This document shows positions 1 through 9,972 of a stretch of DNA of 64,000 bases, one piece after another. The stretch's first letter is position 1. Every line of letters begins with the position of its first letter. Under the pieces are notes generated by a model that had not been told where the DNA came from, did not search any database, and was given only the letters and a program-made list of their open reading frames with translations. Made by a program: the position numbers and the translations under genes. The DNA comes from Eurosta solidaginis (taxonomy: Eukaryota > Arthropoda > Insecta > Diptera > Tephritidae): assembly GCF_040869045.1 (NCBI RefSeq), contig NC_090319.1:373069601-373133600 (forward strand), written 5' to 3'.

Positions 1-430
1 GTTATGGACTGAACTTTGTTGATCTTAAACATGTAGACCAACGGCACTTGGTAAAGTATCCAGGTAAAGTATCGATACTTTACACAGTAATTTGAAAAAA
101 GCATCGAGTATCCTACTCACTCAGTACTCGTATCGTTCTATCACCAGTTCTGCTGTGTTCACTAGCAACACCACTGATGGACCAAAATGTACTTTTTCTC
201 TATTGCATGAATTATTTCTTTTTTCTCCCTAATTTGGGGTCGCTTATTTCAAATGTCTCCTAATATTTCTTCTAGCAGTTCGAGTTTTTGAAATAAGGGT
301 ATCATACAAAAAACATTTCTTAATTGACATTTTTGCGTTATTTATTATGAGTTCATCAAGGAGACTATGTGCAAGTAATCCAAACTTACTTAATTAAATC
401 ATTTCCAAAACTGAGTCTTGAAAAGATATT

Positions 431-859
431 TTCCATGACCCACAAATTATAAAACTAATTTGTGATCCAGAGTTCACTAGACGCATGAAAGAACCTGAAA
501 AATCTGCATGGGACAAGTTCGTTTTATTTGTAAAAAACTGTTTAGGAAACAGAAAGTTACCTAAGTTATCTGATCATATAGATCAACTGATGCTATACTT
601 TCAACATCTGGGAGTAAACATGAGTATTGAGATGTATGGCTATGGAGAAAAGCCATCTGAACCGTTTTCCTGAAAATTTAGGCGATCTCAGTGAAGGCAG
701 AGACAGCGTTTTCTGCAGGACCTCCACGCTATGGAAGATCGATATCAAGGATACTGGAACCCACATATGTTAGCTGATTACTACTCGAGCATTCTGAGTA
801 GTGCTCCTGAATCAACTCATAAAACCAAATATCTTAAAAGAAAATGTTACTCACTGTAA
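431..859 (+). pseudogene. Decayed ORF of a transposon-associated arthropod protein family
   Basis: Two reading frames separated by a frameshift read as one protein. The first frame (ATG at 485, open upstream to about 431) gives an 'EKSAWDKF...LGNRK' block and 'GVNMSIE'. A second frame gives 'RFPENLGDLSEG', and a third gives 'HAMEDRYQGYW' and 'HMLADYYSS' before a stop at 857-859. The order LGN..K / NMS / FPENLG / MExRYQGxW / MxADY recalls a repetitive protein family that I know from aphid and other arthropod genomes, usually as multicopy uncharacterised proteins. I cannot name its transposon superfamily. A poly(A) signal AATAAA at 868-873, nine bases after the stop, suggests this was once the real 3' end. 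It is broken by at least two frameshifts and is not functional. Confidence 0.6.
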
Positions 860-1873
860 TTGATAATAATAAAGTTTATTTATTAAAAAACCAAATTGCA
901 TTTACTAAAGGCTTTATTATTAAATATTTTGGAAACTAGCGCTGCTAAGAAAAAATTGCTCCTGCATTTGAAATGAGGGTAAAAAGTACTTTAACAATCA
1001 TGCTTAACATCTGATCCAATAGAACTTGTGTTGCCTAGTGTTATTAATGTCACCTCAAAAATTCCAATGAAAAATGTTAAAATATAACAATGGCTGTTGA
1101 TATTACTGAGATTTCTGTGACACGTTAGTCATAAGAACAAAGTAGTGAGCGCTATAAGCGTGAGTTTCTCTTTAAAATTAATTGATGCATTTGCACAATA
1201 TTGGCGATTCTTTGCTTTTGAAATGAACAATTAAAGCACTTCTTTTAACCAAAATATCAGTAAGATTGATGGAAAGACTGTTATTTTTACAGAATATTGT
1301 TAAGTTGTAACTAACAGCTTTTCTTCTGTTGAAATGAATGAACAAGTTTGTCTATTTGAAAAAAAAAAATTCTGTTGAACTAACCATAATGCGATCAAAC
1401 TTACTGAATAACTGTTAATTTAAGAACAATAAAATTGAGTTCTTGAATTTACTTGCTTTATTTCTTTCGGTGTAAAAAATTTAATTGTACTCGACATGAA
1501 AATCATAAATTGTGTCAGCAGCATAGTTATTAATTTATGTGTACAAATATGAGATGGAGGTGTGTGCATTACTGCTGATGTAACATATATTGTGCACTGT
1601 AAGAAATTTGAGCTTTGATTTTAAACCATTAACATTTTATAGACATTTTTCTATCTCTTTTTTATCTACAATTAGAAAGTTCTCAACTTACTACTCTCTT
1701 TTTACTTATTTTATTCGATTTCCAATTAAAACGTATGCGAAAAATAAATCTAAAATCGATGTTGTTTTTATTTTTATTTTCGGCTTTTCAAAAGTTATAT
1801 CAAGAAGCTCGGGAATTCTTCTTGATATAAGTCTAAAATATTTAACTTGTTTTAAAACGAAATAAAAATGTTG
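860..1873. other. Gene-free AT-rich stretch
   Basis: No coding sequence with conserved motifs is visible on either strand. There is short homopolymer and AT-rich sequence only. It lies downstream of Osiris gene A and may be part of that gene's intron. Confidence 0.4.
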
Positions 1874-2270
1874 AACTAGACTGGGTCGATTTATTAACCG
1901 ATATCGCGCCATCGATTTTTCGATAGGATTTGGGCTCAGGAAATAAAAGTTCATACTAGAACGCGCATACCCAAAAAAATAATTTTCGACCCTGCGAAAA
2001 AAAATGTCGAAAGGATAAATTTTTCGACCAAAACACTCCCCAAAACCAAAAGAAAATGTTTCTTTTCAAAAAAACTCTTGTTATCGCCAACGGTTTCACA
2101 ATAGTTTTTTGAAAAAAAAAAAAAAAAATTGACCCTATCGCCATTTTTTTTCGCAGGCTCGAAAATTTTTTTTTGGGTATGCGTAGTGGAACTTTTTTTC
2201 CTGAGCCCAAATCCTATCGAAAAATCGATGGCGCGATATCGGTTAATAAATCGACCCAATCTAGTATACA
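1874..2270. repeat. Foldback element with ~145-bp inverted arms
   Basis: Bases about 1874-2022 are the imperfect reverse complement of about 2122-2270. The outer 60 bases are nearly perfect: 'GGGTCGATTTATTAACCGAT' begins the left arm, and its complement ends the right arm at about 2263. The arms also share 'GATTTGGGCTCAGG' and a GCGAAAAAAAATG core, with a loop of about 100 bases. The whole unit could form a long hairpin. No transposase is inside. This looks like a foldback-type MITE. The target duplication cannot be told because both ends run into a palindromic CTAG. Confidence 0.75.
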
Positions 2271-3547
2271 TACCTACATAAATATGACAATTTACATTAA
2301 GATTCCCGTTTTTGTTACAATTTTTCCTAGTTAAGTTCAAATTTGTCACCATGGTTTAATATTTTATTTCGTTTTATTTAGTAAAATGCTATATTAAAAA
2401 CATTTAACTATTATATAAAAAAAAGGACATCGACATTTTAAATAGTACTACACGCCAGCTCAAGTTATGTTTTAATTTTTCCTGTGGGGTGAATATTAGA
2501 CTGGATAGAAAAATCAAAAGCCTTCTTCTAAATTTGAACCTTTTTTTGATTTCTATAAAATTTTCTGTTCTTGGAAACACAGCCGAAAGGATTACTTTTT
2601 TATTGTAACTGGATTTGACAACCGATTCCTAAAATTGATAAATCATTATTTTGGCCTAGAGAAGCTCTATAAATCCTTCCGTTCATAGTTTTGTCTAATA
2701 AACCATTAGATTCGTCGTTTCGCTGAATTATGAAAAAAAACGACTAAGTGGAAACAACATCAGAACTAAAATGATCATAAGAGAAATTATAAAGCTTTTC
2801 AATCCAAAAATATTGACACATCAATTGTAAAAATCGGAGGGGAAATAATTAAGTTCAAATATAAAACAAGATTCGGTCGGATTCTCAGACTTTTCAAACA
2901 TAAACTTCGAATTTGGGGGCGGACTTTTTAAATTTCTTTTTTATTTCGCATAAGTACAATTCCAGTTTAATGTACATTAGATATAGAATTATTTTAGCTC
3001 TTAACCTGTCTTAAAAATCAACAACAAAGTATAAATCAAACCAAGGCAAACAGCAATTGAAAATCTCATGAATTTCAGTCAAAAATCTTAATATGTAAAT
3101 AGTCAACATGTTTAAGTAAGGATTACAGCGTCTCCCATAGCTACCCATCCAAGAACCGGTAGTTTTGAGGTTGCTAATTAAGAATTTACATTTTTTTTAA
3201 AATATGACGTATCTTTAATATTAGACGAGTTTTACAAAAAATATCTTCATTTAACCGAAATATGGTATGTGGGCGATTTCGAGGTCTCTCAAGCCGACCA
3301 ATACAATTTTTATATACATACAAATTTAAGATAATTATCTCATGGAAACACAAACTAAAAAAAAAAGAAAAAATATTATATAAAATCCACTATGATATTT
3401 ACGCGGTTAAAAGCTTAAGCCTAAATCTGAAACTATTTTGTACTATATATATGACCAAACCAAATTTGTTTTCAATATATATATATACACTATATCAGTC
3501 TTTCTGAAAAATGAGTGCACAATTCGAAATTAAAGAAGTCTTAACTT
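2271..3547. other. Gene-free AT-rich stretch
   Basis: Nothing coding recognised. It contains short TA-rich runs (for example near 3440-3490) and no long repeats that I could pair within the window. Confidence 0.35.
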
Positions 3548-3618
3548 GCAGTTATATGATTTCGAACCGACGTGCCTCAGATTCCAGTAGCTTGCTCTAT
3601 CTTCTGAGCTATCGCATC
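3548..3618 (-). repeat. tRNA-like relic, probably a SINE head
   Basis: Read on the minus strand it holds an A-box-like 'TAGCTCAGAAGATAGAGC' and, about 28 bases later, a B-box-like 'GGTTCGAAATC'. These are the two internal RNA polymerase III promoter blocks of tRNA genes. The presumed acceptor-stem halves do not pair well and the anticodon arm is not clean, so a working tRNA is unlikely. A tRNA-derived SINE head or tRNA pseudogene is the better reading. Confidence 0.5.
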
Positions 3619-4150
3619 TTTGTTAGAAAACGTATAATAACACATTGTATGTATGATAAATGTTTCGTGAAAGAGTTTATGACTTGAAACACTTTTCACA
3701 ACGAAATTTTTCATTTTTAAATGTTAAGCTTCAAGTGTAAACCTGTATGGTTAGCTTTATATTTTAAGGTTTTTGAAACCTTTTGCTTTTGTTTCACACC
3801 AAGAATGACTAAGTTTCTATTTTTGAATTTTTGAAAATATTTTGGTTTTGTTTTAAACCTGTTTTAAGGTTTGAGACTTATTATTAAAACCGAATAAAAT
3901 TGAAAGCCTTTGTAGTAAAAGAGTACGTTTTCAATTTAGTACAAAGAAGTTGCAAAAACTGCTTAAACTGATGAAAGGTTCAAACTTAAGGCGCACATTT
4001 TTTACCGTGTAGGCAAGAAGACTAGCATTTTATTTTACTAGAATTAAATGTACTATTAATTTGCATACTAAAAAACATTCTCAACCGTTTGGTTGTAAAA
4101 TTTGTAATTGTTTTTAAATATTGTTGAGGCCCGTTGAGATTCTTCCATTT

Positions 4151-4243
4151 GGTCGTCAAAAAAAATCTGGTAACACTAATGGACACATTCGGTCTATGTG
4201 AGGTCTTAATTGATCGGCCAGTTCAATATAACATAACCTAAGG
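4151..4243 (+). mobile_element. 3' terminal fragment of a LOA/R1/I-type non-LTR element
   Basis: This stretch matches the 3' ends of the two larger copies at 25333-26657 (minus) and 40680-42590 (plus). Shared blocks are 'TCTGGTAACACTA', 'GTCTATGTGAGGTC' and 'GGCCAGTTCAA...AACCTAA'. Only the last 90 or so bases of the element remain, as expected from 5' truncation during target-primed reverse transcription. Confidence 0.75.
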
Positions 4244-4254
4244 TACACAAAAAA

Positions 4255-4625
4255 GAGCACTTGATAATCGATTATTCGAATAATGGATTTGTCGATTAGC
4301 AAAATTTGTTTATCGAACAGCAATAATCGGAACATAAATGAACTTCAATACCCACATACATATTCTGAAACCTATTTTGCAGCAAAGAATTTAATATTTT
4401 TGTATTTATTTTACAAAAAATGGAATTTTTGGAAAAATTATTTTCAAATGACTAAATTTTAGATTGTTAAAGCTTCAGCATTCAAATAATGACAGTTAAT
4501 CGATTACATGCTATATTGGAACCTAATGCCAACTAGTCAGTTTTCAATCAATTCAAAAGTTGCTACACGGCTAATCGACTAGTCGAATTAGACGAATAAT
4601 CGCTTGTAAACAAGATCCCTAATAA
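4255..4625. mobile_element. Small TIR element (MITE)
   Basis: Imperfect terminal inverted repeats: 4269-4300 ('CGATTATTCG...GTCGATTAGC') against 4570-4602. Both arms keep the two 10-base blocks CGATTATTCG and GTCGATTAGC with the same spacing of about 12-13 bases. There is no coding capacity. The exact ends and target duplication are not resolved. The superfamily is unknown; hAT is one possibility. Confidence 0.5.
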
Positions 4626-5025
4626 AATGTCCTGACGAAGTTAACATTGCAGCTATTTGAAACTAATTTTATTGCTTTCTATTTGCAAAAAGCATAAGTA
4701 ATAATAAAATATTGCTCTTGACATGGATTGAAATATCCTTCTCGTAACACACGTTCAATTAACTATTCATACAAAATGTGATAAAAATAAGTTCGACGTT
4801 TCCTTTATCTAACCTTTCTTCGGATTTTGAACCACTGCGCGTTGCTACATTTAATATCCTACCCAGCTTCTCATCGCTATAATAATCTGCATAATAATGT
4901 AATAAATATCTCCATACACATTTTTTTGCACAGAATGTGACATTTCTTGAAACATAATGATTAAAGACCAAATTTCGTTTCGATGCTTAGGTATATAATG
5001 TACTTTACTCCATAGAAACACTCAC

Positions 5026-5659
5026 CTTCTTCAAGTCCACGACCTATTTCGTCTGCAGTCAATTTTGGAAAATTAACTTGTATTGTATGACCGTTAAAAA
5101 AGTAGCTCAAACGTTCAATGAGCATATTTGTCAATTTAGTGTCACGATCATCGCTAGAGCGAGACACTGACGCGTCCACATCATTGTCGCTATAAAGCGG
5201 CTGCGTTGGAGAGGCAGAGGCTACTGCAGCAGCACCGTTGATCGGTAAACGCACTAATTTAACACCATCCGCTACAGTGATGGCATCAATGTGCGATATG
5301 CGGTCTATAAAGGAGATAGCCTTTTTCTTGAGGCATGGCACAAAACCGACTTCAGAACGGCTGCATTCATCATAGATGCGCAAAATTGTGCGTGTGCCTG
5401 GGTTAGCGGTATTTGATGGCGTTGCTGATGTAGTAGGATGTGATGATGATGGTGTTGATGACAATGTCACGGGTGATGAATGTTTCGAAGAAGTTGCTAC
5501 ACTGCGTGGCGTTGATTGCACAAAATGAAAATTATTCAGATTTTCAGTGCCAGCATCACATGAACGCATGAGCAGGCAAAGATAGAGCGTGAACGCGTAA
5601 TTCGAAATTTTGGCGCTATTTTTTGGCTTCGTATGTGGAAATGTTTTTTTCAACAACAT
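5026..5659 (-). CDS. Osiris family protein (gene A), first coding exon, partial
   Basis: ATG at 5659; 211 codons plus one base, ending at a strong GTGAGT donor (5025-5020), so the intron is phase 1. Residues about 20-35 form a hydrophobic leader (signal peptide). A low-complexity Ser/Thr/Pro stretch follows (about 50-90). Then come the paired cysteines typical of Osiris proteins (C99 and C109), an IDRISHIDAI helix, and a 'HTIQVNFPKL' block just before the exon end '..GRGLEEG'. In the family this point is normally followed by a basic run and a long hydrophobic DUF1676 segment. No such exon is visible between the window start and 5025, so the rest of the gene probably lies beyond the left edge. 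Osiris proteins are insect-specific endomembrane proteins tied to cuticle patterning. Which numbered Osiris gene this is cannot be decided here. Confidence 0.85.
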
Positions 5660-5856
5660 TTTTTTGCACTTTTAGTTTATGTTCAGATTTTTTATAATTA
5701 AATTTTTTGTCCTAAATCACAAGTGTTTGGAGATTTTAAGTTATAATTTTGTGTTTGGCTTTTTTGGTTTTTATTCTGCACTTCACTCAGTTTATTGCCA
5801 TTATTTTTCATATATTTAATTTTTATTTCAACGCTGTTTATTTCATTTGCACCTTC

Positions 5857-5888
5857 ACTAAATTCACTTCGATGTTGTTGTTTTTATA
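5857..5888 (-). promoter_or_regulatory. Core promoter of Osiris gene A (TATA + Inr)
   Basis: On the minus strand TATAAAAA lies at 5888-5881. An initiator-like TTTAGTG has its A at 5859, 29 bases downstream of the TATA start, which is the spacing of insect TATA/Inr promoters. The predicted 5' UTR would be about 200 nt. This is sequence inference only. Confidence 0.5.
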
Positions 5889-6594
5889 AGAAATGGTAAT
5901 TTTATCCTAGCTGATCGCTTCAACACACGCGCACGCCCATTACCAATTACTATTCAACCAAAAACGCCATGCAATTTTGCTTGCCTCTAACTACACTCCA
6001 TTCATATTTATTTCTAGTATCGTTTGTGTACGTATCTTCTTTACCGGCTGAAGCGGTTTCTGACAATCTTCAAAACACACTGATGCAACCATATGGCGCG
6101 CTTTATTCTTTTATAGACACCGCGTTTCTGCATACAAAAATCAAGCAAAGAAATTACCAACTGCTTTTCTTTTGCTTTTTCAAATTTCTTTGCAATTTCA
6201 TTGCTCGCTTGCCACAAGAAGTTTAGACTGAAAGGCAACATTTCTACGTTGGTGAACAACTTTGTTGCTTTGTGCGAATATGCATTTGTGCCTGCAGCAA
6301 TGTTGCTAAACAGTCGCGTGATATTTTTCGTAGCTTTTTTGAACCCAAGGGACGGAATCACAGTTTGAGATGATGGATAGAGCGTAGATCCCCACGATAC
6401 CAAAGGTTGAGATATGGATCCCATGTATGGCGAAGTACAAGAATGTGCTGCTCCTTCCGAAACACCAGAACGCCACACAGCAAAGCTCTATTTAAGGGTA
6501 CGTTGGAGGCCGGCAGAATATCATCCAAATAAACAAGCAGGTGGAGGATATGTTGAAAACGGAGCTTGGAAAAATGTCTTTGGACAAAAGCCAA
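5889..6594. other. Region upstream of Osiris gene A, no gene recognised
   Basis: A plus-strand reading frame from 5969 starts with a hydrophobic leader but has no recognisable domain and no homologue in the window. A minus-strand frame at 6594-6358 contains 'YLDDIL', which looks like a reverse-transcriptase motif, but the flanking residues do not fit. I call neither. Confidence 0.35.
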
Positions 6595-7270
6595 TATTCA
6601 TCTGTGCTTCACGAATAAAATTTAAATGGACAACAAATATAACCCACTAGAAACGGAAAATGTAGAAGAGGACCGCGATAGGCTTGAATAAAGACGACGA
6701 TAGGGGGACGTAGGCGTATCGACGAAAGTGTTGAAGGTATACTAACAACTTAACGATGCTACGGGTCCCACAAATAAACTTTCAACGATCTCCTTCCAAC
6801 CCATTAGACGGGTTCGGCCTTGGTCGCAAGCAGTATTTTTCTGCGCCTCAACAAGGAAAGTTCGAAGTACAAACAAAAAAACCCGCTATGAATGGGCGAG
6901 GCAGAAAGGAGCCTCAGAAGGTAGGCTTGAATGAAGACGGTGATAGGGGGACGTAGGCGTAACGACGAAAGTGTTGAGGGTGTACTAACAGCTTAACGAT
7001 GCTACGGGTACTACAAATAAACCTTCAACGATCTCCTCCCAACCCATTAGACGGGTTCGGCCTTGGTCGTAAGCAGTATTTTTCTGCGCCTCAACAAAGA
7101 AAGTTCGAAGTACAACAAATATAGCCCACTAGGAATGGGCGAGGTAGAAAGGAGCCCCAGACGACTTTAATCGAGAGGGCAAGGGAAGGATATAGAAGTG
7201 ACGATGAAGGGATTGAAGGCCTACCAATAGCTCAGGGATAATGAGGGTCCTACAAATAACTCCAACCCTG
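6595..7270. repeat. Tandem array of ~243-bp units
   Basis: Marker blocks recur 243 bases apart: 'AGGCTTGAAT' at about 6679 and 6922, 'CGTAGGCGTA' at about 6709 and 6952, and 'GAATGGGCGAGG' at about 6890 and 7133. The middle parts are about 93% alike by eye. Partial and more diverged units flank them, giving about 2.7 units. The array is GC-richer than its surroundings. No open frame runs through it, so it is either a minisatellite or a tandemly duplicated transposon fragment. Confidence 0.75.
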
Positions 7271-8020
7271 GACAAGGGATCCTTTGGCGTGGCGCTGATT
7301 ATAAAACCATTATTTCTGGACAGGAAGTAAAACTTCTGCCGGTAGCACTCGAAATCGGAAGACAGATGAAGAGGAACCTGCACACTTTCTTGTTGTTTAG
7401 TTCCAGCACTGGGGAGCTAGCGATTGTGGCCATCGAATGGGAGGGACAAGAGGCCGTTCCACTGGCACATAACTTAGAAGCCCCACCAGAAGAGCTCCTG
7501 GTCCGTCACACCGCATGTACCATATACCAGCACATGACATGTATATATATACTGCGATATCGGCTCAATGCAATTCATGCTCTGAGAAAATCCAAAAATT
7601 ACATCTTTATACTGTTTACCTGCTACAGCTGAACTTCGCATTTATTCACATAATTCAATTGTCATCGTTCTCCACATAAATACTTAAACTGGTTTACTTT
7701 GTTTCCATTAGATATGTATTTCTTCAATTGTTTATTTTCTTTTCAAATTGCGCTGTCTGCCATAGTTTGCTATTTGATTTAATTTTAATGCAACATGTTG
7801 ATTAACGTACTTGATGTTTTTTGTGGTTGGCATGTAGGTGACAGGAACATTGTTTACTTTAAATGAAATGATTTTGGTTACTTTGTTGAATTATACTGCA
7901 AGTGGTCTTGTAGTGGTCGCCAAACCATTATATTGTTTCATTACGTTACGTGTTAACGTATTAATGGAAACTTATATATGTACAGAATCGAAAATTCTTA
8001 GAATTCAAATTCATCAACTA
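7271..8020. other. Gene-free stretch
   Basis: No conserved coding motif found. It runs from the 243-bp array into the CATATC-type low-complexity sequence. Confidence 0.35.
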
Positions 8021-8257
8021 AAGTGACATGACATCACATCACATTAACTACCAGATATCACATCACAACGATTTGTGTTACGAGTAAAAGGAGATGGCAT
8101 GGGAACGTTGTAAAACTGGTGCATGTCTATGTGACGATCTCCAAAGTCTTTGAAAGGTTTTTGGTTCACGTGCACAGTACTTTTAGGATGATGGCAACTA
8201 ATGCGCATTAGAGCAGAATTTTTTCTCATATGTTATGTCGCATAATTTTAAATATAT

Positions 8258-8860
8258 TGTAACGAATTTACTGAAAATCCTCTTATTTGCCCTTTTGCTA
8301 AGTTTGAATCATTAAACTGTTGAATAAATAACTCCAATATTGAATAATGGAAAAATGACATTTATTAAAGTACTTCACAATAACACTTATACTTTGAAAC
8401 TAGCTGGCTTAATAACCAAACTGACTGATAGCTTAAATGAAACTCTACTATTGCCCGACAGATTGCGTGCTTAATCAAAAACTGATCATAGCGCCTCTAC
8501 CGCTGGTGCTTTTATTTTCTGTGATTTCCTCGTGGCATCTTCTAGGCGCTTCCAGAATTTACTTAGTTACCGCCATATAATTATAACTACAGATGCACGT
8601 ATATAGCTTCTCATATGCGTGTATTTGTGAGCGACACTTCAACAATTACAATTGCATACTTTCGGGAGCATTTCAGATAAGATATCTGCATGTGTTTGTG
8701 CATCTCTTCTCTGCTGCGTGTACGTACATATGTGTAGATATAATGTTTTATTCGTTTATGTAGATACAAGTGACTGTCTGCTTCATTGTTGTTGTGACTT
8801 CATTTACTTAGAATCAGACTAGGGATGTGAGTACACTTAGTGTCACTCATATTCATCACA
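8258..8860 (-). repeat. 3' LTR of the gypsy-type element
   Basis: Direct repeat of 11239-11842, the same length within a base and differing at only a few per cent of sites by eye (for example ATTCATCACA against ATTCGTGACA at the outer end). It is the downstream LTR in element orientation. The purine-rich AGGTGGAGGGCAG tract abuts it internally. Confidence 0.9.
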
Positions 8861-8967
8861 CTGCCCTCCACCTAAGTCTGATCGTCCCGATCAGACAAAT
8901 CTCCCGATCTAAACGCCGCTAGCATCTCCAAATGTACCACTCTTCTACTCCGTGGTTTCCCAGTGGT

Positions 8968-9258
8968 TTATATGCGGTAAATGGTATCACTGATCTTCTT
9001 CACAACTTTGTACGGGCCTTCCCAACTGCACCGAAATTTGGATGGAACATCTTTTCGCCGGTAAAGGTTGTATAGCAGTACCAAATCTCCCTCTCGGAAA
9101 CCTTCCGAATTATTTTCCTTGTCGTACCTGTGTTTCATCTTACTACTCATTATCCTGGATCGTTCCCTCGCACTCTGTTGCTGGGCCAATGAACTACTTC
9201 GTAGAGCTTGCGCTTGACGGATTGGCTTAGCGTAATCAGTATCGTTCCCACGTTTCAC
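8968..9258 (-). pseudogene. Integrase C-terminal tail (pol remnant)
   Basis: About 96 residues ending in a basic, aromatic block: 'FREGDLVLLYNLYRRKD', then 'KFRCSWEGPYKVVKKISDTIYRI'. This G-D-x-V..(L/V)...GP(Y/F)x(V/I) pattern is the SH3/chromo-like end of Ty3/gypsy integrases, where viral DNA and chromatin are contacted. It is in the same frame as the protease at 9298-9972, which supports one former pol frame with the middle removed. Confidence 0.8.
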
Positions 9259-9297
9259 AACAGTAGTGCGCTCTGGCTTGAAACTACCCTCGCATTC

Positions 9298-9972
9298 TTA
9301 CTGGGAAATTCGTTGCTTCAGTTTTATGCGTCCATCAGGTTTTGTCAATGTCAGTGTTTCTCTCGCAGGTACTTTTGATTTTGTTTTATTTGGCCCATTC
9401 GATCTATCAACCTTTGCCTTTGACTTTCGTGGTCTTTGTCGAGTCTTTTCCACCAGTACTCGATTACTACTGAACTCTTTCTGCAAACTGAAGTTAAGTG
9501 GTACATCCTGGTTCTTATAACGCAACACCCTTCTCTGCATATCGATCTTGATGTCATGGTCAACCAAGAAGTCCACTCCCAATACGACTTCATCAACGCT
9601 CTCCGCCACAATGAATTTGTGTAAAACCATGACCTTTCCAATTAATACCTCACATACCACTTCTCCTTGGACTTGGTTATACTCGCCAGTGACCGTACGC
9701 AACCTTGCTCCAGGTAACGGTTTTACTCTCCTGTTAACCAAGTCAGATCGGATTAAGGAATGAGATGCGCCCGTATCTACAGTCAGTACACACTCCTTGC
9801 TATCCGGCTTTCCTTTGACGGCAAGACTGCTCGATTTTCTTCCAATCTTGTTCATCTTCTCCAGCTTTGCGTTTACGGCCACCCACATTGTTGGAACTAT
9901 TAGGAACAAGATCGCAATGACGTGCAATGTGACCGGGCTTCCAGCATTTGAAGCATTTGATAACTCTTCCAC
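9298..9972 (-). pseudogene. Retropepsin-type aspartic protease (pol N-terminus)
   Basis: The frame carries 'VLTVDTGASHSLIRSDLV', the DTGA active site of retroviral-type aspartic proteases. Downstream, 'EVVLGVDFLVDHDIKID' matches the family's G-x-D-(F/W)-L block. In life it would cut the gag-pol polyprotein. It overlaps the end of gag in the +1 frame, so pol would need a frameshift. The frame ends at 9298, where reverse transcriptase should begin. Confidence 0.85.

Noticed and set aside
1951..2352. 133-residue minus-strand frame across the foldback
   Set aside because: It lies within the inverted repeat and poly-A runs; the residues are Phe/Lys runs from homopolymers with no domain.
5969..6226. 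Plus-strand frame with a hydrophobic start, divergent from Osiris gene A
   Set aside because: A signal-like leader alone is weak evidence. No cysteine pair, no known domain and no clear promoter or splice site were seen.
6358..6594. 'VYLDDIL' resembling a reverse-transcriptase catalytic motif
   Set aside because: None of the other RT motifs occur before or after it in any frame, so it is most likely chance.
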